A DNA stretch of 64,000 bases from Burkholderiales bacterium (GCA_016703325.1 JADJCH010000015.1:62001-126000); one strand, 5' to 3'; positions 50,192 to 59,812 are shown, numbered from the stretch's first letter. Notes: generated by a model from the letters alone, not told the origin. Made by a program: numbers and translations.

Positions 50192-52083
50192 GCGCTCTCC
50201 GCAGGGGCGACGGGCAGCGTGAACTCGAACAACGCGCCGCCCGCCGGATTCTGCGCCGCGCGCAGCGTGCCGCCCTGCGCCTCGATCAGCCGCCGGCAGA
50301 TCGCCAGGCCGACGCCCAGACCCAGCGGCTTGGTGGAGTGGAAGGCTTCAAACACCTGTTCCAGCTCGCCCTCGGCAATGCCGGGGCCATGGTCGGCCAC
50401 CTGCACCGACACCCATTCCGGGGCGACGCAGGCGATGTTCACCTCGATGCGGCGCGGCGCAGCGGGAGCCGCCGCCTCCATCGCCTCGATGGCATTGCGC
50501 AGCAGGTTCAGCAGCACCTGCTGCACATGCACCTCGTCGGCCACCAGGCGCGGCAGCAGGCCCGGCCGCCGCAGCTCGATGCGCAGGTCGTGCTGCTCGC
50601 ATTCACCGCGCAGCAGATCGATGCAGGCCGTGGCGAGGCGCTCCAGGTCGATCTCGCCGAGCTGCAGCTCGTGGCGCTTGACCATGCCGCGCAGCCGCGT
50701 GACCACGTCGCCCGCACGTGCCGACTGCGCGACGATGCGCTCCAGCAGGTCGACCACCTTCGGCAGATCGGGCGCAGGCCCGGACAGGCGGCGCCGTGCG
50801 GCGTGTGCGTAGTTCTCGATCGCCCCCAGCGGCTGGGTGATCTCATGCGCTAGCGCCGCCGACATCTCGCCGACGGTGTGCACCCGCACGACATGCGCGA
50901 ACTGCTCGCGCCACAGCGCGGCTTCCGATTCGGCGGCACGTTCGCGGCGCTCGGCATGGCGCCGCACATGCAGCGTGGCAAAGACTTCCGCCAGCAGGCG
51001 CACGCTCGGCACGAGCTCGTCGGGCCAGTCGCATTCGACCCGCACCGCGGCGACCGAGAACACCCCCAGCAGCTGGCCGGCGACCGCCACCGGCACCGCC
51101 AGCAGCGAACGCACGCCCAGGTCCCGCATCGCCTGCAGGTCGGCGTCGGCATCGGCCGGCAGTTCGCTCAGCCGTGCGAAGCGCACCAGGGCGTCTGTGT
51201 TCAGGCGGGCATGGATCCACGGCAGAGCCTGCGCCGACCATTCCTCGATGCCGGGCACGCCGTCGGCGAACCAGTGGTGCGCGCGACGGAAGCGCTGGTC
51301 GTCGCCGATTTCCCACAGCGTCGCCCGGTCCGCGCCTAGGAAGGCCGCAATGTCGTGCAGGCCGGCTTCGATGATGCGCGCTTCGTCCTGGGGCATAGCG
51401 ATCAGCAGAGCGCTCAGCGTGCGCGAGGCCAGACGCTCGAAGTCGAGCACGCGCTCGCGCTGCTGTTCGGCGTGCTGGCGCGCCAGTACGCTGGCGAAAA
51501 CATCGGCGAGCAGCCGCATGCGGCCCAGCAACTCGTCCGGCCATTCGCGTTCGCGGCGCAACGACCCGAAGGTCAGGCTGCCGCGCAGGCGCCCGCCCAC
51601 CCACATCGGCATGCCGACATGAGACTTCAGTCCCATGTGCGCAAAGGTGGCCTTGTCTACCGCCGCTTCCGCCGGCAACTCATCGAGGCGGGCAAAGACC
51701 ACCGGGTGGCCGGCGCGCGCGCGGCTCAAACCCCAGGGGTTGCTCTGCACGATGTCCGTCGGCGGCGTTCGATCGATGCCTTCCAAGGCCCAGGAATGCG
51801 CGGTCTCGATGCGTCCGGTGACTGCGGCGACCGAGATCAGCGAGGAGCGGTCGATGTCCAGCGCCAGCACGATGCGGCGCAGCGCGTCTTCGATCGCCGC
51901 GTCGATGTGTCCGGCAGCCAGGCCGATGAAGCCGGCCGACAATTCTGCGAGCAGTCGTTCGAAGACCTGCAGTTCCGCATTCGACGAATGTGGACCCGGG
52001 TTCACCTTGGGCGCTGGTAGGGTGGTGTCTGGGTTCGGCACGGCGGGGTCGCGTTCCTGCAGCCGCGAAGGCTCGCACGCCAT
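50188..52083 (-). CDS. Soluble sensor histidine kinase with two GAF domains
   Basis: About 631 residues from ATG 52083 (a longer start at 52164 is possible). No membrane segments. Two GAF-like domains (about residues 40-190 and 220-375; the second has LGADRATLWEIGDDQRFRRAHHW) precede the HisKA box EMSAALAHEITQPLGAIENYAHAARR and an HATPase with VQQVLLNLLRNAIEAM, DHGPGIA and LGLGVGLAICRRLIEAQGG. Absence of membrane helices means the stimulus is cytoplasmic, for example a fatty-acid or redox signal bound by GAF. Confidence 0.9.
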   Translation of the reverse strand: MACEPSRLQERDPAVPNPDTTLPAPKVNPGPHSSNAELQVFERLLAELSAGFIGLAAGHIDAAIEDALRRIVLALDIDRSSLISVAAVTGRIETAHSWALEGIDRTPPTDIVQSNPWGLSRARAGHPVVFARLDELPAEAAVDKATFAHMGLKSHVGMPMWVGGRLRGSLTFGSLRREREWPDELLGRMRLLADVFASVLARQHAEQQRERVLDFERLASRTLSALLIAMPQDEARIIEAGLHDIAAFLGADRATLWEIGDDQRFRRAHHWFADGVPGIEEWSAQALPWIHARLNTDALVRFARLSELPADADADLQAMRDLGVRSLLAVPVAVAGQLLGVFSVAAVRVECDWPDELVPSVRLLAEVFATLHVRRHAERRERAAESEAALWREQFAHVVRVHTVGEMSAALAHEITQPLGAIENYAHAARRRLSGPAPDLPKVVDLLERIVAQSARAGDVVTRLRGMVKRHELQLGEIDLERLATACIDLLRGECEQHDLRIELRRPGLLPRLVADEVHVQQVLLNLLRNAIEAMEAAAPAAPRRIEVNIACVAPEWVSVQVADHGPGIAEGELEQVFEAFHSTKPLGLGVGLAICRRLIEAQGGTLRAAQNPAGGALFEFTLPVAPAESA

Positions 52084-52675
52084 CGTAGCTGGCACCCGGG
52101 GATGCAGCGAGCCTCGATGCCGGCATCTTCTTGTCTGCAGTGGCATCTCGCGTACTGAATTCAACCCGGCTGGGCCGTGCCATCTCCGGAACCTGCACCT
52201 CGTACATCGTCACGCAGCAGTTGGTCGACGCCACCATGGCGGCACCTGTGGGCCGCAAGGACCATCCCAGGGCCGCCGATTGCGACCCCAACTTACCGCC
52301 GGCACCCCGGGCCGCCGCCCAGCATTGAGCGCTACACATGATCACTCTCTGCGATGGTCTTGCGCGTCCAGATTGACCGGAGCCAGTCGCGACATCGTCG
52401 AACACCGAGATTGTCATCAGGGCCTCGACGGAAGCTTCAGGCCGCGCCGGGACCCGCGCCAGGAGTCTGGCCCGGCGCTCTTGAAGTCGATGCGAGCTAT
52501 CGAAGGACGCCTTTGTGGCACCGAATCACACAACCTGTGTGCCCGCTCTGGGTCGCAGGACTAAACCGCTCGCGCGGTAGGCGCCTCGGTAACGCTGGGG
52601 TGGTTCGTTGCGGGCGCGGTTCTGCGAAGTTGGCGAGCGAGGCAATCCGCCTCGTTCACCAACGGAGCTGCAACC
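52084..52675. other. Region between the kinase gene and the IS91-type element
   Basis: About 590 bases without a supportable gene. The right part contains an extended hairpin, TGGCGAGCGAGGC-AATCC-GCCTCGTTCACCA (52631-52661; two G/T-tolerant mismatches), 15 bp before the recombinase start. It could be the origin-like or terminus hairpin of the adjacent IS91-type element. The rest looks like decayed DNA. Confidence 0.45.
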
Positions 52676-53554
52676 ATGGACACGACCACCCGCGCGGGTA
52701 CGCCGCTGCGTCAACGCATGATCGAAGACATGCGGATGCGCAAGCTGGAGCCGAAGACCCAGGAAGCCTACATCCGCGCCGTTCGCAAGCTGACCGAGTT
52801 CCTCAAGCGCTCGCCCGACACCGCCACCGTCGAGGACCTGCGCAACTTCCAGCTGCACCTGGTCGACAGTGGCACTTCGCCCATCACGCTCAACGCGACG
52901 CTGACCGGGCTGAAGTTCTTCTTCGACATCACCCTGGGCCGCGGTGAGCTGATGGCGCGCATGCAGCCGGTCAAGCTGCCGCGCACCGTGCCCGTCGTGC
53001 TGAGCATGCAGGAGGCCGCCGCGCTGATAGCCGCGGCACGCAACATCAAGCACCAAGCGGCCCTGTCGGTGGCCTACGGCTCGGGTCTGCGCGCCAGCGA
53101 GGTCTGCCGGCTCAAGGTCGGCGACGTCGACAGCGAGCGCATGGCCCTTCCGGGTCCGAACAGGGCAAGGGCGCCAAGGACCGCTACGCCATGCTCAGCC
53201 CCGTGGTGCTGGCGCGACTGCGCGCCTGGTGGCGCATCGGCCATGCCCAGGCAAGATCCTGCCCGGCGGCTGGCTGTTCCCGGGAATGGACCCGATGGGC
53301 CGCTGAGCGCACGGCAGCTCAACCGGGCCGTCCACGACGCGGCCGCCGCCGCCAGCATCGCCAAGCGCGTGACCACGCACACGCTGCGTCACTCCTTCGC
53401 CACCCATCTGCTGGAGCGCAAGGTCGACATCCGCGTGATCCAGGTGCTGCTGGGCCACAAGAAGCTGGAGACGACATCGATCTACGCCCACGTGGCCACC
53501 GATCTGCTGCGCGAGGTGATCGGCCCGCTGGAGGAGATGCCGGCGAAGTCGTGA
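52676..53554 (+). pseudogene. Tyrosine recombinase of the IS91-type element, out-of-frame middle
   Basis: 292 codons stay open, but residues about 156-210 are nonsense: three small lesions around 53148-53170, 53252 and 53296 shift the frame and restore it. The family sequence (VEQGKGAKDRYAMLSPVVL and beyond) can be read in the other frames. Both catalytic ends are in frame: Arg in YGSGLRASEVCRLKVGD and the box HTLRHSFATHLLERKVDIRVI with LLGHKKLETTSIYAHV. So the fold is disrupted between the two halves. Whether this is decay or sequence error is not resolvable here. Confidence 0.75.
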
Positions 53555-53561
53555 GGCCGCC

Positions 53562-54758
53562 GTGGGGCGGCCTGCCCTGGAGGTCGCCGACATCTTCCGT
53601 GAACACGGGCCAGCGTGGCGCGAAGCGCAGCGCGGCCACCTGAGCCTGGCGCAGCTCAAGGTGATGTCGGCCATCACCCAGTGCCGCACGGCGGCGCTGG
53701 GCGGCCATGTGCTGCGCTGCGAGGGCTGCGGCACCGACCAGATCGCCTACAACTCCTGCCGCAACCGGCACTGCCCGAAGTGCCAGAGCGTGGCCGCCCA
53801 GCGCTGGCTCGCCGCCCGGCAGGCCGACCTGCTGCCAGTGGAGTACTACCACGTGGTGTTCACACTGCCGGCGCCCATCGCCGACATCGCCTACACGAAC
53901 AAGGCCGCCATCTACGGGCTGCTGTTCGATGTGGCCGCTTCGGTGCTGCAGACCATCGCGGCAGACCCCAGGCATCTGGGAGCGCGCATCGGTGCAACGC
54001 TGGTGCTGCACACCTGGGGTTCGGCACTGACGCATCACCCGCACGTGCACGGTATCGTGCCTGGCGGTGGGCTGTCGCCGAACGGCAAGACCTGGGTGGC
54101 CTGCCGACCGGGGTTCTTCCTGCCGGTGCGGGTGCTGTCCAGGCTGTTCCGGCGACGCTTCATCGAGGAGCTTCAACGGTTGCATGAGACCGGCAAGCTG
54201 CGCTTCTTCGGCGAGCACGAGTGCCTGTCCGATGCGCATGCCTTCAGCCATTGGCTGGCACCGATGCGCCGGTGCGAGTGGGTGGTCTATGCCAAGCGGC
54301 CGTTCGCCGGACCCGAGGCCGTGCTGGCCTACCTGTCGCGCTACACCCATCGTGTAGCGATCTCCAACAGCCGCCTGCTGGCGCTGGACGGGCGTGGCGT
54401 GACCTTCCGCTGGAAGGACTACCGGGCCAAGGGACGCACCCGTCACAAGACGATGACGCTCGCGCCGGAGGAGTTCATGCGCCGGTTCCTGTTGCACGTC
54501 CTGCCGGGCGGCTTCCACCGTATCCGGCACTACGGGCTGTTGGCCAACGGCACGCGCAAGGCCAGCCTGGCGGCGGCGCGGCAGTTGCTCGGGGTGCAGG
54601 CCGAAGTGCCAGCCTCGGCCGGCGACGCGGCGGCCCACGATGAGCCGGGCTTGAAGCCGCCCACCTTCGTCTGCCGCCACTGCGGCCAAACGCTGACGGT
54701 CCTGCTGTGGCTGGCGCCTGACTGTTCGATTCGTGCGCCGCCTCGCGCCACCCCATGA
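53562..54758 (+). CDS. IS91-family HUH transposase
   Basis: 398 residues. The N-terminal zinc ribbon is LRCEGCGTDQIAYNSCRNRHCPKCQ. The HUH motif is in HTWGSALTHHPHVHGIVPGGG, and the tyrosine region is YLSRYTHRVAISNSRLLAL. A C-terminal CRHCGQTLTVL adds a second zinc pair. The product nicks one strand for rolling-circle transposition. The frame is intact. Overlaps nothing and begins eight bases after the recombinase stop. Confidence 0.92.
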   Translation: MGRPALEVADIFREHGPAWREAQRGHLSLAQLKVMSAITQCRTAALGGHVLRCEGCGTDQIAYNSCRNRHCPKCQSVAAQRWLAARQADLLPVEYYHVVFTLPAPIADIAYTNKAAIYGLLFDVAASVLQTIAADPRHLGARIGATLVLHTWGSALTHHPHVHGIVPGGGLSPNGKTWVACRPGFFLPVRVLSRLFRRRFIEELQRLHETGKLRFFGEHECLSDAHAFSHWLAPMRRCEWVVYAKRPFAGPEAVLAYLSRYTHRVAISNSRLLALDGRGVTFRWKDYRAKGRTRHKTMTLAPEEFMRRFLLHVLPGGFHRIRHYGLLANGTRKASLAAARQLLGVQAEVPASAGDAAAHDEPGLKPPTFVCRHCGQTLTVLLWLAPDCSIRAPPRATP

Positions 54759-55277
54759 CGATCACTTCACCCGCCCGACGACATCCGCCCACCGGCGGGC
54801 TGGGTTGTCTCGTGCCTGAGGTCGCACTCTCACATGCTCGGCCAGCGATCCTGTACGACCGATCGTCGTCCCGGGGCCAAACGTCCGCATCAGAGGGACG
54901 CTTCCGCACAGCGGACGTCGTGGACGCAGCTCGTCGCCGGACTGGCACGACGACTATCGCCATAGCGATCCAGGCTTCAATACCCGCCGTGGCGTGCGCC
55001 GCGGTTTCCTCCCCCGAGGCTTGTCCGACACCTGCCCTCAGTATGTGCAAGTCGACGCTCGGCTGCCCGCTCGGGCAGGTGTCCGACAACCCTAAACAAT
55101 TGCACCCGGTTACGACGGGCTGCTTCCACGGCGCCCCACCTTCAATGGCTGGATTGCGGCGGTGCCTTCGGCACGGCGTCGTTCTTGTCCCGACCCGTTG
55201 CTGCCACTTGTGCGCATCGGGATGCGGACCTCGACCCCGCGATCGCCTCCAATTGTTAGTATCGGACTTCGATAACG
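54759..55277. other. Intergenic region after the transposase
   Basis: About 520 bases with no gene I can support; it should contain the right end of the IS91-type element. Just before the PadR-type gene, TATCG-GACTT-CGATA (55260-55274) is a small inverted repeat that could be a regulator site. Confidence 0.4.
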
Positions 55278-55634
55278 ATGACCAATACAGTTCGCGACAT
55301 CCTTCTGGCCTTCGTCAGGGTCCACGTGCTCCATCACGCGGTCTCGGAGCGGGTCTATGGCGCCGGCATGGCCGAGGAACTGGCTCGCCATGGCTACCAA
55401 CTCAGCCCCGGCACGCTCTATCCGTTACTGCACCGCCTGGAGCAGGACGGCCTGCTGGTGAGCGAGTCCGAGGTCGTGGCGGGCAAGGTGCGCAGGTACT
55501 ACGTCGCCACCGAGCTGGGGCGGTCAGCGCTCATCGAGTTGAAGCCCCGACTGGCGGAACTGGTCGGGGAGGCGCTACCCGAGGACAAGGCCCATGCCCC
55601 AGCCAGAACCCGCAAACCACGCATCCCCCGCTGA
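55278..55634 (+). CDS. PadR-family transcriptional regulator
   Basis: 118 residues: a winged helix with DILLAFVRVHVLHHAVSERVYG, MAEELARHGYQLSPGTLYPLLHRLEQDGLL and VAGKVRRYYVATELGRSALIEL, which is the short PadR type. It overlaps the start of the chromate-transporter gene by about 40 bases, so it is probably its local repressor. Confidence 0.88.
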   Translation: MTNTVRDILLAFVRVHVLHHAVSERVYGAGMAEELARHGYQLSPGTLYPLLHRLEQDGLLVSESEVVAGKVRRYYVATELGRSALIELKPRLAELVGEALPEDKAHAPARTRKPRIPR

Positions 55635-56817
55635 ACCGATGGGCCGCGGCTCCGTGCTGGAGGTCCTGCTCGTCTTCCTCAAGCTGGGCCTCACGTCCTT
55701 CGGCGGCCCGGTGGCCCACCTTGGCTACTTCCGCACCGAATTCGTCGAGCGGCGGCGTTGGCTCGACGATCAGAGCTACGGCGACCTTGTAGCCCTGTGC
55801 CAGTTCCTGCCTGGCCCGGCGAGCAGTCAGGTCGGCATGGCACTTGGCCTGCGGCGCGGGCTGGGCGGGTGCCTTGGCCGCGTGGCTGGGTTTCACGCTG
55901 CCGTCGGCCATCGTGCTGATCCTCTTCGCCTTTGGCGGGGCCGAGTGGTCCGGCCTGGCCTCGTCCGGTGCCGTGCATGGGCTCAAGGTCGTGGCCGTGG
56001 CCGTGGTGGCGCAGGCGGTCTGGGGAATGTCGAAGTCCTTGTGCCCGGACCGGCTGCGCGCCGGCATCGCGATCGGCGCGGGCACTGGTGGTGCTGGCCG
56101 TGCCCACTGCGGCCGGGCAGATCGGCGCCATTGTGCTCGGCAGGCTGGCGGGTCGCTGGACGCTGAAGCTCCAGCACCTGCCGCCGGCTACGCACCAGGA
56201 CTATGGGGTTGGTCGCCGAACGGGCGCCGTGCTGCTCGCCACGTTCGCGCCCTTGCTGGTCTTGCTCCCGATTCTGGCGGCAGCCCAGCCTTCGCTGTGG
56301 CTGAGTGCCACGGCGGTGTTCTACAACGCGGGATCGCTGATCGTCGGCGGCGGGCGTCGTATTGCCGCTGCTGCAGGCGGGCGTGGTGCCCCCCGGGTGG
56401 GTCAGCAACGACGCCTTCCTGGCCGGATACGGCGCCGCGCAGGCGGTACCGGGCCCGCTGTTCACCTTTGCGGCCTACCTGGGTGCGACCATGCCCGCAC
56501 CGTTGGGTGGCTGGGTAGGCGGGCTCGCGCTGCTGGTGGTCATCTTCATTCCAGCCTTTCTCCTCGTAGCGGGCGCTCTTCCGTTCTGGGAGGCGATGCG
56601 TCAACGTGATGGCGTGCAACGCGCGATGGGCGGCATCAATGCAGCCGTCGTGGGCGTCCTGGGGGCGGCTCTGTACGACCCGGTATGGACGAGTGCGATC
56701 CACTCGCGCGCGGACTTCGGCCTGGCGCTGGCCGCCTTCGGGCTGCTGGTCTACGCCAAGGTCTCGCCGCTGATCGTGGTCGCGCTCAGTGCCCTTGCAG
56801 GCTGGCTGCTGGCGTGA
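55594..56817 (+). pseudogene. chrA: Chromate transporter with three frameshifts
   Basis: ChrA-family residues can be followed through four successive frames. The first starts at 55594 and contains LKLGLTSFGGPVAHLGYFRTEFVERR and QFLPGPASSQVGMALG. The second (from about 55850) has WLGFTLPSAIVLILFAFGG. The third (from about 56085) has ALVVLAVPTAAGQIGAIVLG. The last (from about 56360) has VVLPLLQAGVVPPGWVSNDAFLAGYGAAQAVPGPLFTFAAYLG and ends LIVVALSALAGWLLA. Each break is consistent with a 2-nt loss (or 1-nt gain). An intact protein would be about 400 residues and expel chromate. Confidence 0.85.
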
Positions 56818-56899
56818 AGGCGTCTATGGCGCACTGGCCCCGGCCCTGCAGCATCGACTCACGCACCCGCTCGTCACTTACGTTCAACGAGGCCTCTTC

Positions 56900-57327
56900 A
56901 TGACATCCCATCCTCTGCTTTCTACCGCGGAACTGGCCAGCGCCTCCTCCGCCATCGTGCTGGACACGGGATCGCAACGCCTACGACGCGGGCCACTGGC
57001 TGGCGCCTTCCATCTCGACATCAAGCGTTGGGAAGGCCTCGCGCGCACGGCCGAAGGCGGCCTGCACCTTTGCTTGAGTTCTGGGCAGTGCAGATCGGCG
57101 CGCTGGGCATCGACGGCAGTCGGCCTGTCGTCGTGCACGACGATGGCCGCATGACAGAAGCCGCACGAGCCTGGTTCATCCTCCAGTGGCATGGCGCTGA
57201 TGCGCGGGTGCTGGATGGCGGCTGGGCAGCATTGATCGGGCAGCTGAACGTCGCTCCGGACCGCACGCCGAGCTCGCCGAACGCCGTCGTATTTCGGCGC
57301 CCGGACGGGTACGAGCCTCGCGTGCGA
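56900..57327 (+). pseudogene. Rhodanese-like sulfurtransferase, frameshifted and cut by an IS
   Basis: The start reads MTSHPLLSTAELASASSAIVLDT; then single-base losses scramble the next codons until FHLDIKRWEGLARTAEGG. After another shift the frame reads FWAVQIGALGIDGSRPVVVHDDGRMTEAARAWF and WHGADARVLDGGWAAL, a rhodanese domain. It breaks off at the IS5-type element inserted at 57328-57331. Rhodaneses frequently accompany chrA, which supports one original metal-resistance operon. Confidence 0.75.
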
Positions 57328-57331
57328 CTAG

Positions 57332-58151
57332 GGCCTGTTAACACTAATTGCGAGACGGTGATATGCATTGACACTGCGTCAATGGAGATCACCGCCGCCC
57401 AATTCGCCCAGATTGAACACTGCCTGCCTCGACAGCGAGGCAACGTCAGCCTGTCGAACCTGCAGGTGCTCAACGCGATCCTGTACGTGGCGGAGCACGG
57501 CTGCAAGTGGCGTGGTCTGCCCAAGCGGTTCGGCAACTGGCACACGATCTACACGCGCATGAGCCGTTGGGCCAAGTCTGGCGTGCTCGACAAGGCCTTC
57601 GAGCAGTTGCAGCGCGCTCAGGTCGTGCAGATCAAGATCGAAGCGGTCTCGTTGGACAGCACCAGCGTCAAAGTGCATCCCGACGGCACGGGCGCTCGAA
57701 AAAAAACGGTCCGCAGGCTATCGGCAAGTCCCGTGGTGGCTGGAACACCAAGATCCACCTCGTCGCCGCGGACGCGCGCACGGCCATAGCGTTTTCGCTG
57801 TCACCGGGCCAGGCACACGACGCGCCCGAAGGCCGGGAGTTGTTGAAGCGGCTGGGGCCACCGAGCCGCCCGCTGCACCTCATCATGGACCGAGCCTACG
57901 AGGGCAATGAGACCCGGCAACTCGCGCTCGACCTTGGTTTTGTCCCGGTCGTACCTCCGCTGAGCACGCGCATCGAACCCTGGGAGTACGACCGAGCGAT
58001 GTACAGGCGTCGCAATGAGGTCGAGCGCCTGTTCCGCAGGCTCAAGGGCTATCGCCGCATCTTCTCCCGATTCGAGAAACTCGACGTCATGTTCATCGCC
58101 TTCATCAGCTTCGCGCTGATCGCCGATGGCTTGCGTTTGTGTTAACAGGCC
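57332..58151 (+). mobile_element. IS5-family (IS427-type) insertion sequence with CTAG duplication
   Basis: 820 bp bounded by inverted ends: GGCCTGTTAACAC at the left and the same sequence reverse-complemented at the right (GTGTTAACAGGCC). CTAG flanks both sides (57328-57331 and 58152-58155), a YTAR-type 4-bp target duplication as made by the IS5 family. It is inserted in the rhodanese gene. Confidence 0.9.
57382..58145 (+). CDS. IS5-family transposase made by -1 ribosomal frameshifting
   Basis: The first frame (ATG 57382) covers AAQFAQIEHCLPRQRGNVSLSNL, WRGLPKRFGNWHTIYTRMSRWAKSG and the first catalytic Asp in SLDSTSVKVHPDG. At the run of eight A (57699-57706) the product must slip to the -1 frame, which continues GPQAIGKSRGGWNTKIHLVA, IMDRAYEGNETRQLAL (second Asp) and RNEVERLFRRLKGYRRIF (Glu). 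All three DDE residues are thus recovered only by slippage. This is the known strategy in the IS427 group, so the gene is likely functional. Confidence 0.88.
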
Positions 58152-58413
58152 CTAGTCCCCTGGCCGGGTCCGGCTCTACGTTGAAGTCACCGTAACCTGA
58201 CCTTGACAGGGACGCCTGCAATCGGTTGGCGTCAGCTTCTTGGCGCCGCCGCGAAGGGGCAGTCCCGGCCATCAGCAGCCTTCAGCAAACGGCGGCTTCA
58301 CCTAGTAGCCAGGCGCTCCTGGTAGCCGTACGGCCTGGATGTCGGCGGATGCCCGCACGCAACAACCAATGTCTCATGCTGGACATGTCGATGCAAGGAG
58401 GCCTATCCCCTAG

Positions 58414-59406
58414 GGAAGGTCTGAACAAGTGCACGCATCTTGCATGAGCAGTGCATGCGGATGACGGGGCACAAAGCGATGAGCCAGATCAGTTTCTCGG
58501 ACGCCGAGTACGCCGGCAAGCGCAAGAAGACCCGACGCGAGGTGTTCCTCGCCGAGATGGAAGCTGTCGTGCCGTGGAAGGCGCTGCTGGGCCTGATCGA
58601 GCCGCACTACCCGACGGCGGGCCGCGGCCGCCGACCGTACCCGCTGGCGTCGATGCTGCGCGTACACCTGATGCAGAACTGGTTCGCGCTGAGCGACCCG
58701 GCGATGGAAGAGGCGCTGTACGAGATCGCCTCGCTGCGCGCCTAATCATCGCCGCGCCCAGTTCGACCAAGAACGAGCGGCGAGCGCGACCCCGAGATGC
58801 ACCAGACCAAGAAGGGCAACCAGTGGCACTTCGGCATGAAGGCGCACATCGGCGTCGACGCCGACAGCGGCCTGGTGCACACGGTCATCACCACGGCGGC
58901 CAATGAATCGGACGTCGAGCAGGTCGCCGACCTACTGCACGGCAAGGAACAAGCCGTCTGGGCCGACTCGGGCTACCGCGGCGCGCAAGCCCGCGTCGAG
59001 CGCGAAGATCTGCAGTGGCACATCGCCGCGCGGCCCAGCGACATCGCCAAGCTGCCCGAGGGGCGCCGCAAGGCGGCGGCGCAGAAGCGAGAGCACCGCA
59101 AGGCCAGCGTGCGCGCCAAGGTCGAGCACCCGTTCCGTGTCATCAAGCGCCAGTTCGGGCTGATGAAGGTGCGCTTCCGCGGGCTGGCGAAGAACACGGC
59201 GCACGTGGTCACGCTGTTCGCGCTGTCGAACCTGTGGATGGCGCGACGGCAGTTGATGGCGATGGCCGTAGTCCGTCCGAACAGAGCATGAGCCGCAAAG
59301 AACGCAGCCAAAGCCGCTCGCAACGCCGCCGCGCGAACCCGATCGCTCGATCACCGCGGTTCGGTGCCCGGAGCGCGCTCGCGTTTTCACGTTGTTCAGA
59401 CCTTCC
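58414..59406 (+). mobile_element. Second IS5-family element with CTAG duplication
   Basis: 993 bp with inverted ends GGAAGGTCTGAACAA (58414) and its complement at 59392-59406; CTAG lies on both sides (58410-58413 and 59407-59410). Its transposase gene has an internal deletion. It is a different subgroup from the neighbouring element, as its ends differ. Confidence 0.88.
58479..59291 (+). pseudogene. IS5-family transposase with internal deletion
   Basis: The N-terminal part reads MSQISFSDAEYAGKRKKTRR, AVVPWKALLGLIEPHYP and MLRVHLMQNWFALSDPAMEEALYEIASLR, ending at a stop near 58743. The frame of the catalytic part resumes as LIIAAPSSTKN and, from 58797, KKGNQWHFGMKAHIGVDADSG, GKEQAVWADSGYRGAQAR and HPFRVIKRQFGLMKVRFRGL. 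In intact relatives about 200 bp more (first catalytic region and RFRxLLE segment) lie between. The copy is therefore non-autonomous. Confidence 0.85.
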
Positions 59407-59546
59407 CTAGAACTGCGGACTCCAAGGCAGGGGAAGTGGTGCTTCAGGACTTGACGGGCATCCAGGGGCCGTCAATCATGCGAAGAACACCGCTAAAGGA
59501 TCCGTACGGCGCTTAAAGTGCGTATGGGGCCGTGCTGGACGGACTA

Positions 59547-59812
59547 GGGCCTGTTCACACTACCGCAAGGGGTCGCGTTGTGGATCAGAAATGCCGCAGG
59601 CAAGGCGCAAACCGCAGCCGGGTTGGACACCCGGCGAGGATTTGCAACGCCGCATGCGGAATTTCTGGCCACAACCCTTCGGGAAGGCCCGTCGCCACGG
59701 GCCACTCGTCGTTGCAGCGCTTGCCCGCACGTCCAGTGCGGGCACGCACTGCGCCTCGATTGGCCCGTGGCGGCGGGCCTTCGCGACCCCTTGCGGTAGT
59801 GTGAACGGGCCC
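59547..59812. repeat. MITE-like palindromic unit with IS-related ends
   Basis: A 266-bp segment with ~30-bp inverted ends that differ at one base (GGGCC[T/C]GTTCACACTACC..., mirrored at 59782-59812). The first 13-15 bases are the same as the left end of the IS at 57332 except for one A/C. The interior holds more complementary stretches (for example GCCACGGGCCA near 59693 against TGGCCCGTGG near 59761), so a long hairpin can form on either strand. The left side retains CTAG; the right side has CCGG. No protein is supported. Confidence 0.7.

Larger units (their letters stand above)
52631..54758 (+). mobile_element. IS91-type element with tyrosine recombinase
   Basis: The unit contains a hairpin, a tyrosine-recombinase gene and an IS91-family HUH transposase gene eight bases apart, an arrangement known for IS91/ISCR-like elements. 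The outer ends are not determined: neither terminal inverted repeats nor target duplications are expected for rolling-circle elements, so the coordinates span only what is recognisable. It sits between the alkyl-sulfate operon and the chromate-resistance remnants, and may have helped mobilise them. Confidence 0.6.
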
